Origin: Brachionus koreanus
Lineage: Eukaryota > Rotifera > Eurotatoria > Ploima > Brachionidae
Length of the DNA stretch: 64,000 bases
Assembly: GCA_016987375.1 (NCBI GenBank)
Contig: PJRA01000263.1
Coordinates: 1,359,631 to 1,423,630, forward strand
Reading direction: 5' to 3'
How positions within the stretch are numbered: the first letter of the stretch is position 1; each line of letters starts with the position of its first letter. The notes below the pieces were generated by a model, which did no database searches, was not told the origin of the DNA, and saw only the letters and a program-made list of their open reading frames with translations. Positions 23,675 through 35,108 of this stretch are shown one piece after another. The translations under genes were made by a program, and so were the position numbers.

Positions 23675-23941
23675 GGTTTCATAAAAATTGAACTGAAATA
23701 AATGATAAAAATAATTAAAACTTTTTTCTAAAAAATTTTTGCTAGTTCTGTAAATGCAGCATAGTGCAACATACAAAGTAGCATCAATAAAGAAGGTCTA
23801 CTAATGATGTGTAAATCTATACTTAGTTTGCAAATTTTTACCAAAATTTTTTAAAAACGCATTTCTGAATGTTGCATTTTCAAAACTTGCGTTTTGTCTT
23901 AAAAATAATTAAGAATTTTTTAAATTATGTTCACAAATACC
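23675..23941 (+). mobile_element. MITE-like element, copy C (diverged)
   Basis: Shares the internal landmarks of the family (AGTTCTGTAAATGCAGCATA, then GTGCAACATACAAAGT, then TACTAATGATGTG) and ends GTTCACAAATACC, a decayed version of the CACAAAACC terminus. The ends and middle have drifted and lost about 100 bp relative to copy B. Confidence 0.55.
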
Positions 23942-25170
23942 AGTATATTGGAATCAATTAGATCGTTACTAGTTTTATATTTGTATTTACCTGAATAGAA
24001 AAATAATTTAAAAAAAAACTTTTTCCAAAAATCATCAAAAAGATCAACAACAGCTTTTGACTTTACTGATACTCGGTAATTTTGAAAATTATCTAATTTT
24101 AAAAATGGTTTAAGAACTTAAATTTTTCAAATGAGAATATTTGTTTTTTCTACTTTACTTAAAATAATTATTTTTTTAATATAACAAAAAGATTTTCATT
24201 TAAAATTTTTGACACGCTGATGATGGCCACAAGTCTTTTATATTTATTAAACAAAATTTATGAAAATCATATGAAAGTTATAGAAATTATCTAACTAACA
24301 TATTGTGGCGAAAATTTAACGCTGTGCCAAAATTCAGAAATTCACCTTTAGCGTATGCTCTATTTAACTTCAAAAATTTACTTTTGTAAAATCAAAATTT
24401 CTTATAATGATTTAAAGGATGTAAAATTTAAATGGTATTTTATGAATTAAAGAGTAAGCACTGCATGCATAGGACCTGCTTTCCTGGATTTTAGCTGGAA
24501 AAATTACTTAAAGTAATATGAATTTTACAAAATTCAATAAACTAGTTTAAAAAAAATTAGTTTTAATCGGATTTTACAGGCCTTTTAATTTTAGAATTAA
24601 AAAAATTAATAAAAAATTTTATAAAACTATTCGCAATTTATAAGTCAAAATTTCGAGAGAAAATTCAGTCTGTTTAAGTCCTCTGATATCCACCCAATTA
24701 ATATGCTTATAAGTAAATCAAACTATATTAAATATAGAAAAGATGATTCGAAAAAAGCAAAATTAAATAAATTAATTAAATATAGTAAACTGTTTTAAAT
24801 TTGTAAATTAAGCATTAGAATAACAGAAAAAATCTTTTTATTTAATCTCTCAACTAGATATAAATTTCTGAAATCTAAACAGATTTTTAAAAACTTAAAC
24901 TAAAATTCAGAGTAATTTTCCTTATGATTTAAAAGACTATATAATTTTAAGTTGTATTAATATTTTTGTTTAGATAATCAGATTAATTGGGTTAAACAAA
25001 AAAGTCACAATTTATGTGATTAAAATTGACAAAAAATTAAAATATTTAAAAATTATGTTTTTTTTTTGCTTTTTACTTTTTGAATCTTGGTGACTTTTGA
25101 GTTGCTTTTTCATTTAAAAGATATATTATTTCTTTTTACATCATCCTCTCATTGTTTACAGAATGAATAC

Positions 25171-25188
25171 TATTATTATTATTATTAT
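25171..25188. repeat. (ATT)n microsatellite
   Basis: Six tandem TAT/ATT units in an AT-rich context. Other short trinucleotide runs occur at about 16427..16441 (TTA) and 56673..56689 (TAA). Confidence 0.8.
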
Positions 25189-28100
25189 ATTTTATTTTGG
25201 ATGATTTTGAAAAACACTTTAAATTGAAAACTGAATGAGATGAGTTAAAACTGAATGAGTTATTTTTTTTCAAGCAAATTTTAAAATAGGGCTTTTTTAC
25301 AATTTTTAGTGTTCATCAAATCTCATGACATTTTATTTTAAAATGGAATAAAACTTAAGATTTTGTAAACCTAATGATTAATTATTTTAAAAAAGCAGTC
25401 CAATATTTTTGTTTCATTTTTAATCTTTAGCTATTTTTAACACTAAATATCTTTGAGGCAAACTATAAAGGTAAACTCTTTATTTAATTTTATAAGCTGA
25501 TAAAACTTTTTGATTTTAATTATAATTAAATTTTTTCCTTTTAAAAATGCTAGACTAAGACTGAATCCAAATAGTTATTTAAATGAAATATTTATTTTAT
25601 TTTGGTCTTACCTTAAAAATTAAAATATCTTAATTTAAATTTAATTAGGTATTTAAAATTTGAAAGTTTTTTTGTTAAGTTCTAAACATTTGGAACATTC
25701 TTTGTATGTGGATGAATAAACATTTGATAGTGTTGATTAAATTTTGCTTATATATTTAGAAACTATTGATCGATAAATCAGAAAAATACTTAGATAAAAG
25801 AATTTAAATTGCTTTTTTCAATCTCGTTCAGAATTAATCTTTCAAAAAAAATCATTTTTCTTACCATAATTATATTAAGTTTAATGTTCAGTAAATAGAT
25901 TGATCTTTATTTTCAATTAATTTATTCATATCATATTTTGATTGCATTTTAAGACTAGAAAGAATCTGTTTCTAAAATTTTATTTTAGGACAAATTTTCG
26001 GAATAACAATAGAAGTTCGTTTTAACTATATTATTGATTACTGAATTAGAAAATTAATAAAATTTATTTTTCTCTATTTCTTATAATTAATTAATGCTTA
26101 TTCATCTAATCGTTAAATTAAAAAAAATTGGATATGAATATTTATCTGAATATTTATCGAAAAAATACTAAGAGATTGATTATAAAATTAACTTTTTGAA
26201 AGCAATCAAATTGAAAAACTTAAAAAGCATTATTTAATTGCTTTATATTAAAATAAAAATTGCTAGATCGATTAAGAATTATCAATTTACAAATTTTTTT
26301 TCAGACATTCATTCTCGAAATATAGTCACTAAGTGATTATTGAATATTTCTTTGCCACTTTTTCTCACTGACCCAAGCTCAAATTGGAAGATACTATTCT
26401 AGTGAAAATTTTGACAATAAAAAGCCCGTGGTTTTTTGAAAACTTAAATATTTGTTGATAGAAATAAAATTTTATAAAATAGCCTTTAAAAATTTAAGTA
26501 TCTTGTTTCCAATTTAATAAAAAAATTTAATCAATTTTTAGAAAAAAAATATTTAACTTGTCTACATAACTAAATCTAAAATCATTGTTAACATTCAGTC
26601 CTACTTTCTGTTTTCGTATAGTTAACGTCTTATTTAAATCATCTTTAGATAAAAACTAATGTAGGAAAAAAACAATTGTTTTAACTCAATAGAAACAATT
26701 AGTAATTTTCTGTAGATAAGTAAATTACTTAAGAACTAATCTTACAAAAATAATTTAATTTTAAATATTAAGAAAATTTATTTCCATTTGCAAAAATTAG
26801 CTACTGGATATATAAGCCTAAGCTAGAAAAAAAATGATCTTTAAATCAATGATTCTAATCAATGATGATTATGAAAATAGATTCAATTGCTATTGAGAAA
26901 AGATAAGCATTTCTCAAATGGATCACATACGGGATTTAATCAGGAGCCAGGTCTCTGTAAGCTAGTTAAATAATTTGAGTAACAGAAAATTTTATGTGAT
27001 TTTTTTTAATCAAGCAAATTTAAAAGTAGGTTTTGGATAGTTTTAGTTTGCTTATCGTCGAAAATTCCTCGACATATTTACACCTAAAGATAAGAACATC
27101 AGAGTTAAATATATCGGTTATGGATAAATTTGCATTCAATCATAGATTATTCGAAAGGCTTAGCTAAATCTCGATGAAAAGTATGAAAAAAAAATCTAAA
27201 GCTAATTGAAACATAAATATTTAAACAAAAATAATAAAGATTGATAGATTTGAGTTAAATTGATCAATAAATCAAGACTTGGCTTCAAACAAGTTCGGGC
27301 GTTGTAATCGTGTATGTCTCATCAATAACAATGAGATAAGCTCATGACACTATAATTTTATAATAAATCATTTCCTCAAGATTGGTTTAACATAATTTTC
27401 CCTAGAAAGCAATATTTATTTAGTGATGTTGGAAAATTCTGAAAAATATATCCATTAGTAGATATTGCTTTTGATTAAATTTTAGATAAAACTTTTTATT
27501 TCTTCTTTAATAATACAATTTTGAAATTAACCGTATCAATACTTGATTCATTTAAAAAAAGTTTCTTTTTAAGACAAAAAATTATTTATATGCAAAATAA
27601 ATGAACAAGTCATAAATGAATCAAAATGGAATTTTTTTGAAAGATAACTCTAATTTAAATATCTAAAAAGATTTATTAATTGCAATTTATTTTTGACTAA
27701 ATCATTGAAAATAAATTCTCTTTTATTTGATTCTAACAGTATTTGTCATAAACAATCACAATATTTGTATCAAACTATTAGAAAAAGTCCAAGTTTTTTG
27801 TTGTATTTTTTTTATTAAATATTGAAAAATTTGTATTTAATCCTTTGAATTTTTTAACAAAATCAATGTAAATCAAATTTATATTATTGTTTGCATAAAG
27901 CTTAAATTTAGTCAATCTTCTGATCTCAAAGCTATTTATCAAACTTAAGTAAAAATCCTAACGCTTTTTCACCACTATTTGATTTTGCCTGTAGTTTTAT
28001 TAAGTTTTCGCTATCTTTTAAATAATTTTTAAAATTCTTAAGCCTCTTTTGGTAATTTTTTTTTAAATTTTCAGTCTAGTTATGATAGAAAAATTTCTTA

Positions 28101-30272
28101 AGAGAGAATTATTGCATTCTGTCAAGAATTCTATGCTAGAATGCATATAAGGCATATTTTTCCAGAAAGTTTTTTACGTGATTAATTTTTAACCTCGAAT
28201 TGAAGCTTAAACAATCTAAATGTCGTAAGATAATAACTCTTAGCTAGATTAAAATTAAAATTTAAATAAATTTTTATTTAGTGCTTGACAAAATAGATAA
28301 AAGATTATGTTTTTTAATTGAAAATAAACATCCTTTATTAATACCAATCGATTTTATTTTTCAATATTATTTTTTTATTCTTTTCTTGAACCTGGTTTAT
28401 TTTTTTTATTTATTTTTCAAAACGTAAATACTAGAATGCTAATAATCAGTATTATTCACGGTTATTTTTAGCATTCAAAAAAAATTATATTCTGACATCT
28501 TTTCGAAAAAGTCACCAAAATGAATGTCAACATTTTCTAAAAATTATTTATAAGTCAAAATAATTATTTCATATCAAAAATATTTATAAATTTTTTTCTG
28601 AAATTGATTTTTGCTTAAATTTTAAAAATAGATTTTTTATTTCACAATAAAAATTTTTGTTTTTATTATTTCAACAGATTCACTTTGACTGAACACTTAT
28701 AAACTCTTAAATGACTTGAGAAATTATCGAAGCCTTTTATTTTTAATTTAAAGCTTTAATTGCTGTAAAAAGATAGAAATTAAAAATTAAAATATTTATG
28801 TATGACTCAGTGAGCTAATTTCAAACTCTGCCTTTGACAATTAAAAAAAAGCAACAAAATACAGCTAAATAAAATATCTACTCGTAGTAGTTCATTTAAT
28901 GATTAATAAAAGTTTAAATAGTCTATCTGAATTCAAATTCCTTTTTATTTTACATAATAGAACACTTAATTTAATTATCAAGACCTAATATTTTTATGAT
29001 CATAATAACAATATATAACTAATAATGAGCATGACAAGTTAAGCTTGCATAGATGGTTTCATACAATATATATTTTAGTTCAACACTTTTTCAAAACCAT
29101 TTTTATAGACTATTTTGTTAATTTGTTCTTTAATTTTTTTTGCCAGCAAAAGTTTTTAAATCAACTAAGCAATTATTTCAAAAAAATAAATTTCCATGTT
29201 AAGAAACAGTAAAATTCTATCAATAATCAGAATGAGAAAAATGTTAACGAGAGCCATGACCATAATTTTTTCGACACTTGATTTTTTAAAGAAAAAATCA
29301 AGTATTAAATTATTTTATTTATTTATTTTATTCAATAAACGCCTTTATGGCGATGTAAAAAAATGAAAACGTAAATAAAAATAAGACAATAAGACAATAA
29401 AAGAAGCAAATATGTTTGAGCAGTTATTATAGTTGTTATTATTAATTAACAAAAATAGATAAAATTTTTCGGGTATTTTAAGTTTATTTAATTTTAGAAA
29501 TATATAATGGAATTTACTGCTGATGAGCTTAGTCATGGTAACAATATTGACTACTGATACCAGTGATTCAATTGTTTGACATGGTCAATTAATATATGTT
29601 AGCTAATAAGTTGAACAACATTTGTATTACAGGAAATTTGCTTAGTTAGATTTTAAAATATTTTTTACATTTCAAAACTTTAAAAAAAAATGATAAAAAA
29701 TACTTAGAAATTTTTATTGAGCATTTAAAATTTTTTGGATCTCAACATAATGCATACTGATAGAAAAAAATCCGTTTTTGGATTTTTTCATCTAAAGAGA
29801 ACGATGCTGACAAGTTGAAAGAGATCTTTGAACAGTGGGATTTGAATGTCATTATTAATTTTAAGTAATAGAATCAAACAAAAATTTGATCAATTTAAAA
29901 ACAAATTAGATTAACTTCTGAAAGACTAAAATATTGCTTATAGTCTGGTAAATTTGGACTTCAATCACCATTTTTATTATTTACTTAAAAATTCTTTAAA
30001 ATCATTATTTTAATAAACCATCGGAAATTTTATTTCTTTATTTTTATAATTAAATCTAATTAGAAATAAAAAAATAATCACTATAAATTTTTGATAATGA
30101 TTATTCTTTTTAAGTAATTATAAAAAGTTAATAATATTTAGATCAATTTTTTTATCAAATAAATTTTTAAAAAAACGAACCCCGCAAAATTTTTTCAGTT
30201 CTTTATTAAGAGAAAAATATACAAATTTTTTCGACTACTTTTAGCGAACCGGCAAAAGATATCTTATACAAA

Positions 30273-30318
30273 TGCATAAATCAACTTTTAATACTCTTTT
30301 TAAAAGTTGATTTATGCA
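30273..30318. repeat. Perfect 18-bp hairpin
   Basis: TGCATAAATCAACTTTTA (30273..30290) is exactly complementary to 30301..30318, with a 10-nt loop. One more A-T pair extends it inward. It lies about 400 bp downstream of the putative first exon at 30774..30986. The stem is shorter than a typical microRNA precursor. Confidence 0.65.
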
Positions 30319-30773
30319 ATTTACCTTTTAATTTAAAATAATTGAGTTAATTAAACAAAAAAAAAAAACTTGTGTTTAATTAATGTGCACGATAGGAAAA
30401 ATTTCTTTTATTAAAAACAGTTTTTCAGATGAGAAAAGAGACAGGAAACACTTTTATTTGATTAAAATATTTTAATTATTAATCATAGTTTCTTTTTTTT
30501 TCATGTCTTTAAGAATCGATTCATTTTATGAAAACCTGCTATATAAAAGAACTCATTTTGAATACATAATTGTATTTATACACTGTTTATTCTAAAAGTC
30601 TTTAAAAACATATTTTTTTTATTATAAAAAAAATTGAATCTTTTAAAATTTAGTACAATTATAAACAAGAAGTATTTTTTTTGAATTTAATTAAAAAAGG
30701 TTTAGGAATAAGCGAGTTGATGGAATATAAGCACCAGTGTATCAGTAATTGGTAAAAATGTATAAAAACTAAC

Positions 30774-30986
30774 CTCGTGGGACTTGCTAAATTCACGTCT
30801 ATTGGCAAATCCTTGTCGTTTTGAATGCAAATTGGGTGTCTTTAGGCTCATATCGCGAAATTTTGTTCCTAAATTTGAATTGTTGACCAATCTTGTTGGC
30901 AAATATTTGAAATACGCTGATTTACGATCATTTGTCATGTTTGTTGTGCCGATTGCTTCGTCACTTTTCATCAAACTCGAATTCAT
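30774..30986 (-). CDS. RGS14-like: Alternative first coding exon of the RGS gene (71 codons)
   Basis: ATG at 30986 preceded two codons upstream by an in-frame TAA; 71 codons ending in phase 0 at CACGAG|GTTAGT. The peptide is basic and protein-like (SDEAIGTTNMTNDRKSAYFK, then SKRQGFANRREFSKSHE). Phase, strand and the start-to-donor layout match the exons at 22313, 35057 and 9432, so it probably joins RGS exon 2. That would give a 746-residue isoform. No domain is recognised. Confidence 0.55.
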
Positions 30987-33900
30987 TTTTTAGTTTTAAA
31001 TTAACAAAATATTCTAGCTAAAAATCTTCATATTTTGAAAAAAAAATCAATTTTTTACTTTCGAAACTAGCTGATGATTGGAAAAAAGAAGAGAGACATA
31101 TTCGGAAATAACTGTGAGAAAAAAAATTATATAAATGATAGAGCATGGTAGCGATAGATTACTAAGCAAAGAAATAATCGAAGGTATTCACGTAAAAATC
31201 AATTGCAATATTTTATTTGAGCATTTTGGGAGTTAATAATAATTATAATAATCATCATCATTCATACCACACACACACAAGCGGAATGGAATCGAAATTT
31301 AATTATTGCTATTAGAAAATAAAAAAATAAAAAGAGAATTAGGAAAAGAAAAATGAAAATTTATTCTCTATTTTTTTGCTAATCCTTATATTTTTTTTTT
31401 GGAAAAGAAAATTTTCGAAAACAATTTAATTCCTATTATTTAGTTTGGCAGTGGCTTTTTCAATAATTATAAATTTAAAATTTAATAAATTTCTAAAAAA
31501 AAAATTTAATTGTATTCACTTTATTTAAAAGGATTATAATTAGTGAAATGCCGGTTAGTTAAAAATCCAGAAATCCTGCTGCAAGTACAGAAAGGACCAA
31601 AATTAAAAAGCGGAAGCTTTGCTAAACAATTCTGCTAAATTAAACATTGTATTATAGCTATTCGAATTTTCAAATTCGATTAAAATAGTTCCATTTATAG
31701 TACAGTCTATGTTTTTTTAGGCTGATTAGGCAAAACAATTAAAAAAAATTAAAATGATATTTGCTGAAAGTAAAACCGTGTTTTAGTTTTGCATGTTCAT
31801 ATTCCCTTTAGAGTTAAGTGACGTCATTGCACTTTGTTTACTTAACAGAGAAAGTTGAGTCTAACAAAATTTTTGATCGTAATTAATCAAAATTTTGTCT
31901 TGTTAAAGAGAAAATAATTTATGAGGAAAATTGACCAAACGATGCTTGCTTTTCTTATCTAAGCAAATCAATCCATGTAGTGATTTTATCTTGTTTCAAA
32001 TTTGAACATGTAATCTAGTTATTTTGGATGTATAATTCTTTTTCATTAAATTACACAATAAAGAAAATTTCTTACACTGATTGATTAGAAATACTGGGCT
32101 TAGACAAAAATAATTAATTTTAGAAGAGAGGATTTAGTTTTTATTTATTCTATGTGAAAAGACATAGACAATCAGTAATTTGGCAAATTTGTTCTAAAAT
32201 CTACTCAAGAAAAAAATATAAAAAAATGATGAATTTTTATTAAAACATGCTCAAAATATCTTAAATATGAAGTTTGTGTTATGTTTCTCATTTACTTTGG
32301 TATCAATCAATAATTTGTTTTTTTTTTATATTCTGTTCCTGGTTCCCTGTTCGCTTTAGCTCATAACTTTAAATTAATCAAATATAATTTTTACTCTCTT
32401 CTCGTGTGTATGTTTTTTTCTATCAATAATTGCATAATGCTCGACTAAAATGACTAAAATTAAAAAGGCTATGCATTGAGATGATTCTTTCTCCAATGAC
32501 TAATTTTATTTTAGTTGCTCTCTATCTCATTTTGAATACACTCTAATTTAATTGAATAAAAAAGATTTTTTGATTCCAAGACATGAAAATCAAGAAAATA
32601 CTAATCACTAAGTCATTTGATAAATGACAAACTTACTTAATGATACCTTTTTGACAATGATTTCAATTCATATTTTAAAAAATTAAAAATAGCATTAAAA
32701 TAATTTAAAAGCAGACTTAAAGCTGAAGAAAAGATTTAGTTTTTTTAATTAGCAAATTAAAATATTTATTAAATAAAAATGTAAAACAAGTTGGTATTTT
32801 TTTGATTTTTAAATTAAAAGCAAAAATTTCTGGCAGGAAAATAAAATTTTAGAATTGGTTAAAAATATTGGTTTTACATGAAAACGTGATTTCTGAAAAA
32901 TTCAACAAATTTATTGTGGGAGACAAGTGAATATTAGTTTTTTTTAGAACCTAGATGATCTTTTCTTCAGAGATTAATATTGCTTGATTTTGACCTGTTT
33001 GATATATAGTTTTTTGTTCATGACATTTTTCTATAAAAAATTTGCTTGAAAAAAAAATTGTTTTTAATATTGAATCTAAATAATTGTTTAGCTTTAAATC
33101 ATGAGAAAATGAACTAATTTTCAAATTAACAATAATGCCAAAGTGACATGCTCAGAAAAATTTTCAATCAATATTAAAATTAATTAAAAGAGCTATCAGG
33201 AAAAGCTTGATTGCGTAAATCAACTTTACTGGCTAGTTTATATATTAACGAATATGATTTTTATATATAAATTTTAAATTAAACAAATTTATTACTCATC
33301 ATTCAACTAAAAAGAAACATTTTTTTTTAAATTTAGTTATATTGATTTAAAAAATAGTTTGCTATGATTAATAATTTTTTTATAGTAGGTTTTTCTCAAG
33401 TCAGAATTGTCCAAAAACCATCAAAAATTTTTTAAATTTATTTTTTGAAACTTAATAGGTTTAACATTATTTTAAATCAGTAATATTTTTTTATTGTGGA
33501 CTTGATTTAAAATTTTTAAATTTCAACTCCACGTTTTAATTTAAGATCAAGTTATATTTTAAACTATTAATCATTTTGTAAAGGAAGAAAAACCTAGATC
33601 TTTAACCTAAAGAGTAATTGATTTAAATTCATGAAATTCTTATTTTTCAATAAAATAAAAGAAATTTTTTTCTGAAAATTTGAATAAAATTTAAAAAAAA
33701 AACTTTAAGCATTTTTGAAAATGAAAGAAAATAAAAAAACTAAAAACAGTAAAAACAGTTTTTTGAAAATTTTGCTTAAAACTGATCATTTTCATTTATT
33801 AATATATTAAAGTCGAATTTATTTGTGATATCCCAATTATTAAATAAAATTCCCCAATTTGTTAGAATAATACCAAAATTTAATTTAAAAAAACAAAAAA

Positions 33901-34800
33901 ACGCCTTTCACTGAATTCAAAACAATATAAACTCTGTAATATTTTTGCTCAAATGTCTGTAAAAAATAGAATGTTTTGTTTTTTTTTGTTATTTTAGCTC
34001 TTAAAGTTTCGCTAATTAGCTTTTATATTTTTTTAATTTCGCCTTTTTAGTAAATTTTTTAGTTTATTTGATTCGTTTTTTTTTATTTTGATTTTCTCCT
34101 TTTTAATTAAGCTTTTTCTTAAATGATCAGTTTTGTAATTAATTTGGTGAAAATCTGATCTTATTAAATAAAAATATAATTTAAAAACAAAAACAAATTT
34201 TTTTTCCTATTAGTCTTGTATGATTTTGAACCCTCGTCAAATTCTCTTTTTAAATAGATAAAAAATATCAATTTTGCTCTCGAATCAAAAAATGTATGGA
34301 ATTTTTTACCGATTAGTGTTCGGTTTTTACCCCTTTTTGCTAAATACAAATTAATAATTTCAGTGTTGAGAACCGTCAGTGACGTCTACTGCACTGTTAA
34401 AAATTGTGCTGGTAGTTTTGATGACCGTGTAAAAAAAGAGCTTAAATGAAAATTTGATAGATAAAACGGTTAATGAAAGATTTAACATGGGTCGATGATC
34501 GCTTGTGCTAATGAAAGCAGCTAAAAAAACTAGAGTTTAAACATGTTTAATCTTTCCTTTGTTTTTATTTTATTATGATAAAATTTATTTTATTTTATGA
34601 AAAGTAATAATTAAAACTTTCTTTAAATACAAATAATTTTTATTATTATTTTATTTATATTAGAAATTATTTAAAAATTTGTTCTTATTATAGTAATTAT
34701 TCATAAAATTCTTATATAAATCAATAAATCACCGGCACCCGGATTTTAATCTATTTTTAAATCAGTGCTAAGTTTTTAATTTTTGCGAGTCCACAATTTT
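30987..34800. other. AT-rich DNA upstream of the 30.9-kb first exon
   Basis: No coding exon is supported. A short CA run (about 31266..31280) and a perfect CRE-type palindrome TGACGTCA (31819..31826) lie upstream of the first exon at 30986. A G+C-richer patch at 31550..31625 carries a strong minus-strand acceptor (CCTTTCTGTACTTGCAG) followed by a short frame and AATAAA, another possible cryptic terminal exon. 34360..34520 is also slightly G+C-rich without a frame. Confidence 0.35.
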
Positions 34801-34850
34801 TTCATTCATATCATTTTTGACATAAAACATAAGTAATAAAGGAGACTAAC

Positions 34851-35057
34851 CTTATTAATTTGGCTAAAATCCGACATTCTTCTATGCCCATTTTTCCAAT
34901 TTTTCCCCGAACCACCGATCAAAATATTGAGAAAATTATTTTTAGAATTTGTTGTAGTTGGATTTACATTGCCACTTGAGCTTGAATTGTTGAAAGCTTT
35001 GAAGAATTTTCGACTAGAGCTTACAGAATCAGGCGTTAAGTCATTATTTGTATTCAT
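34851..35057 (-). CDS. RGS14-like: Most distal alternative first coding exon of the RGS gene (69 codons)
   Basis: ATG at 35057, 69 codons, phase-0 donor AATAAG|GTTAGT. The peptide is S/N-rich with a basic end (LTPDSVSSSRKFFKAFNN, then SGKNWKNGHRRMSDFSQINK); RRMS is a potential basophilic-kinase site. A strong acceptor (TATTTTTTACTTTAG) ends one base before the ATG, implying an upstream non-coding exon or a trans-spliced leader. It is the last exon-like sequence before the GPCR gene and so probably marks the 5' part of the RGS locus. Confidence 0.55.
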
Positions 35058-35108
35058 TCTAAAGTAAAAAATATTTTCAAAAATTTTAAATTGAAAATTT
35101 TTATTCAA

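Larger units (their letters stand above)
23942..30700. other. Long AT-rich stretch without recognised genes
   Basis: About 6.8 kb lying between two putative RGS first exons. It holds an (ATT)n run at 25171..25188, the second copy of the diverged repeat at 26423..26580, a 12-bp A/T hairpin near 29275..29303, and a coding-like plus-strand stretch of about 48 codons at 29726..29869 (containing WIFSSKENDADKLKEIF) that I could not assign. An 18-bp perfect hairpin lies at 30273..30318. No gene is supported. Confidence 0.45.

Noticed and set aside
29345..29536. Minus-strand 63-codon frame
   Set aside because: Composition is F/L/N/K/I-rich, as expected from random AT-rich DNA. No splice or start support.
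29726..29869. Plus-strand coding-like stretch (WIFSSKENDADKLKEIF)
   Set aside because: About 48 codons with no homologue I recognise, no neighbouring exons and no clear splice sites.
34164..34349. Minus-strand 61-codon frame
   Set aside because: Random-type composition, no recognised motif and no splice signals.
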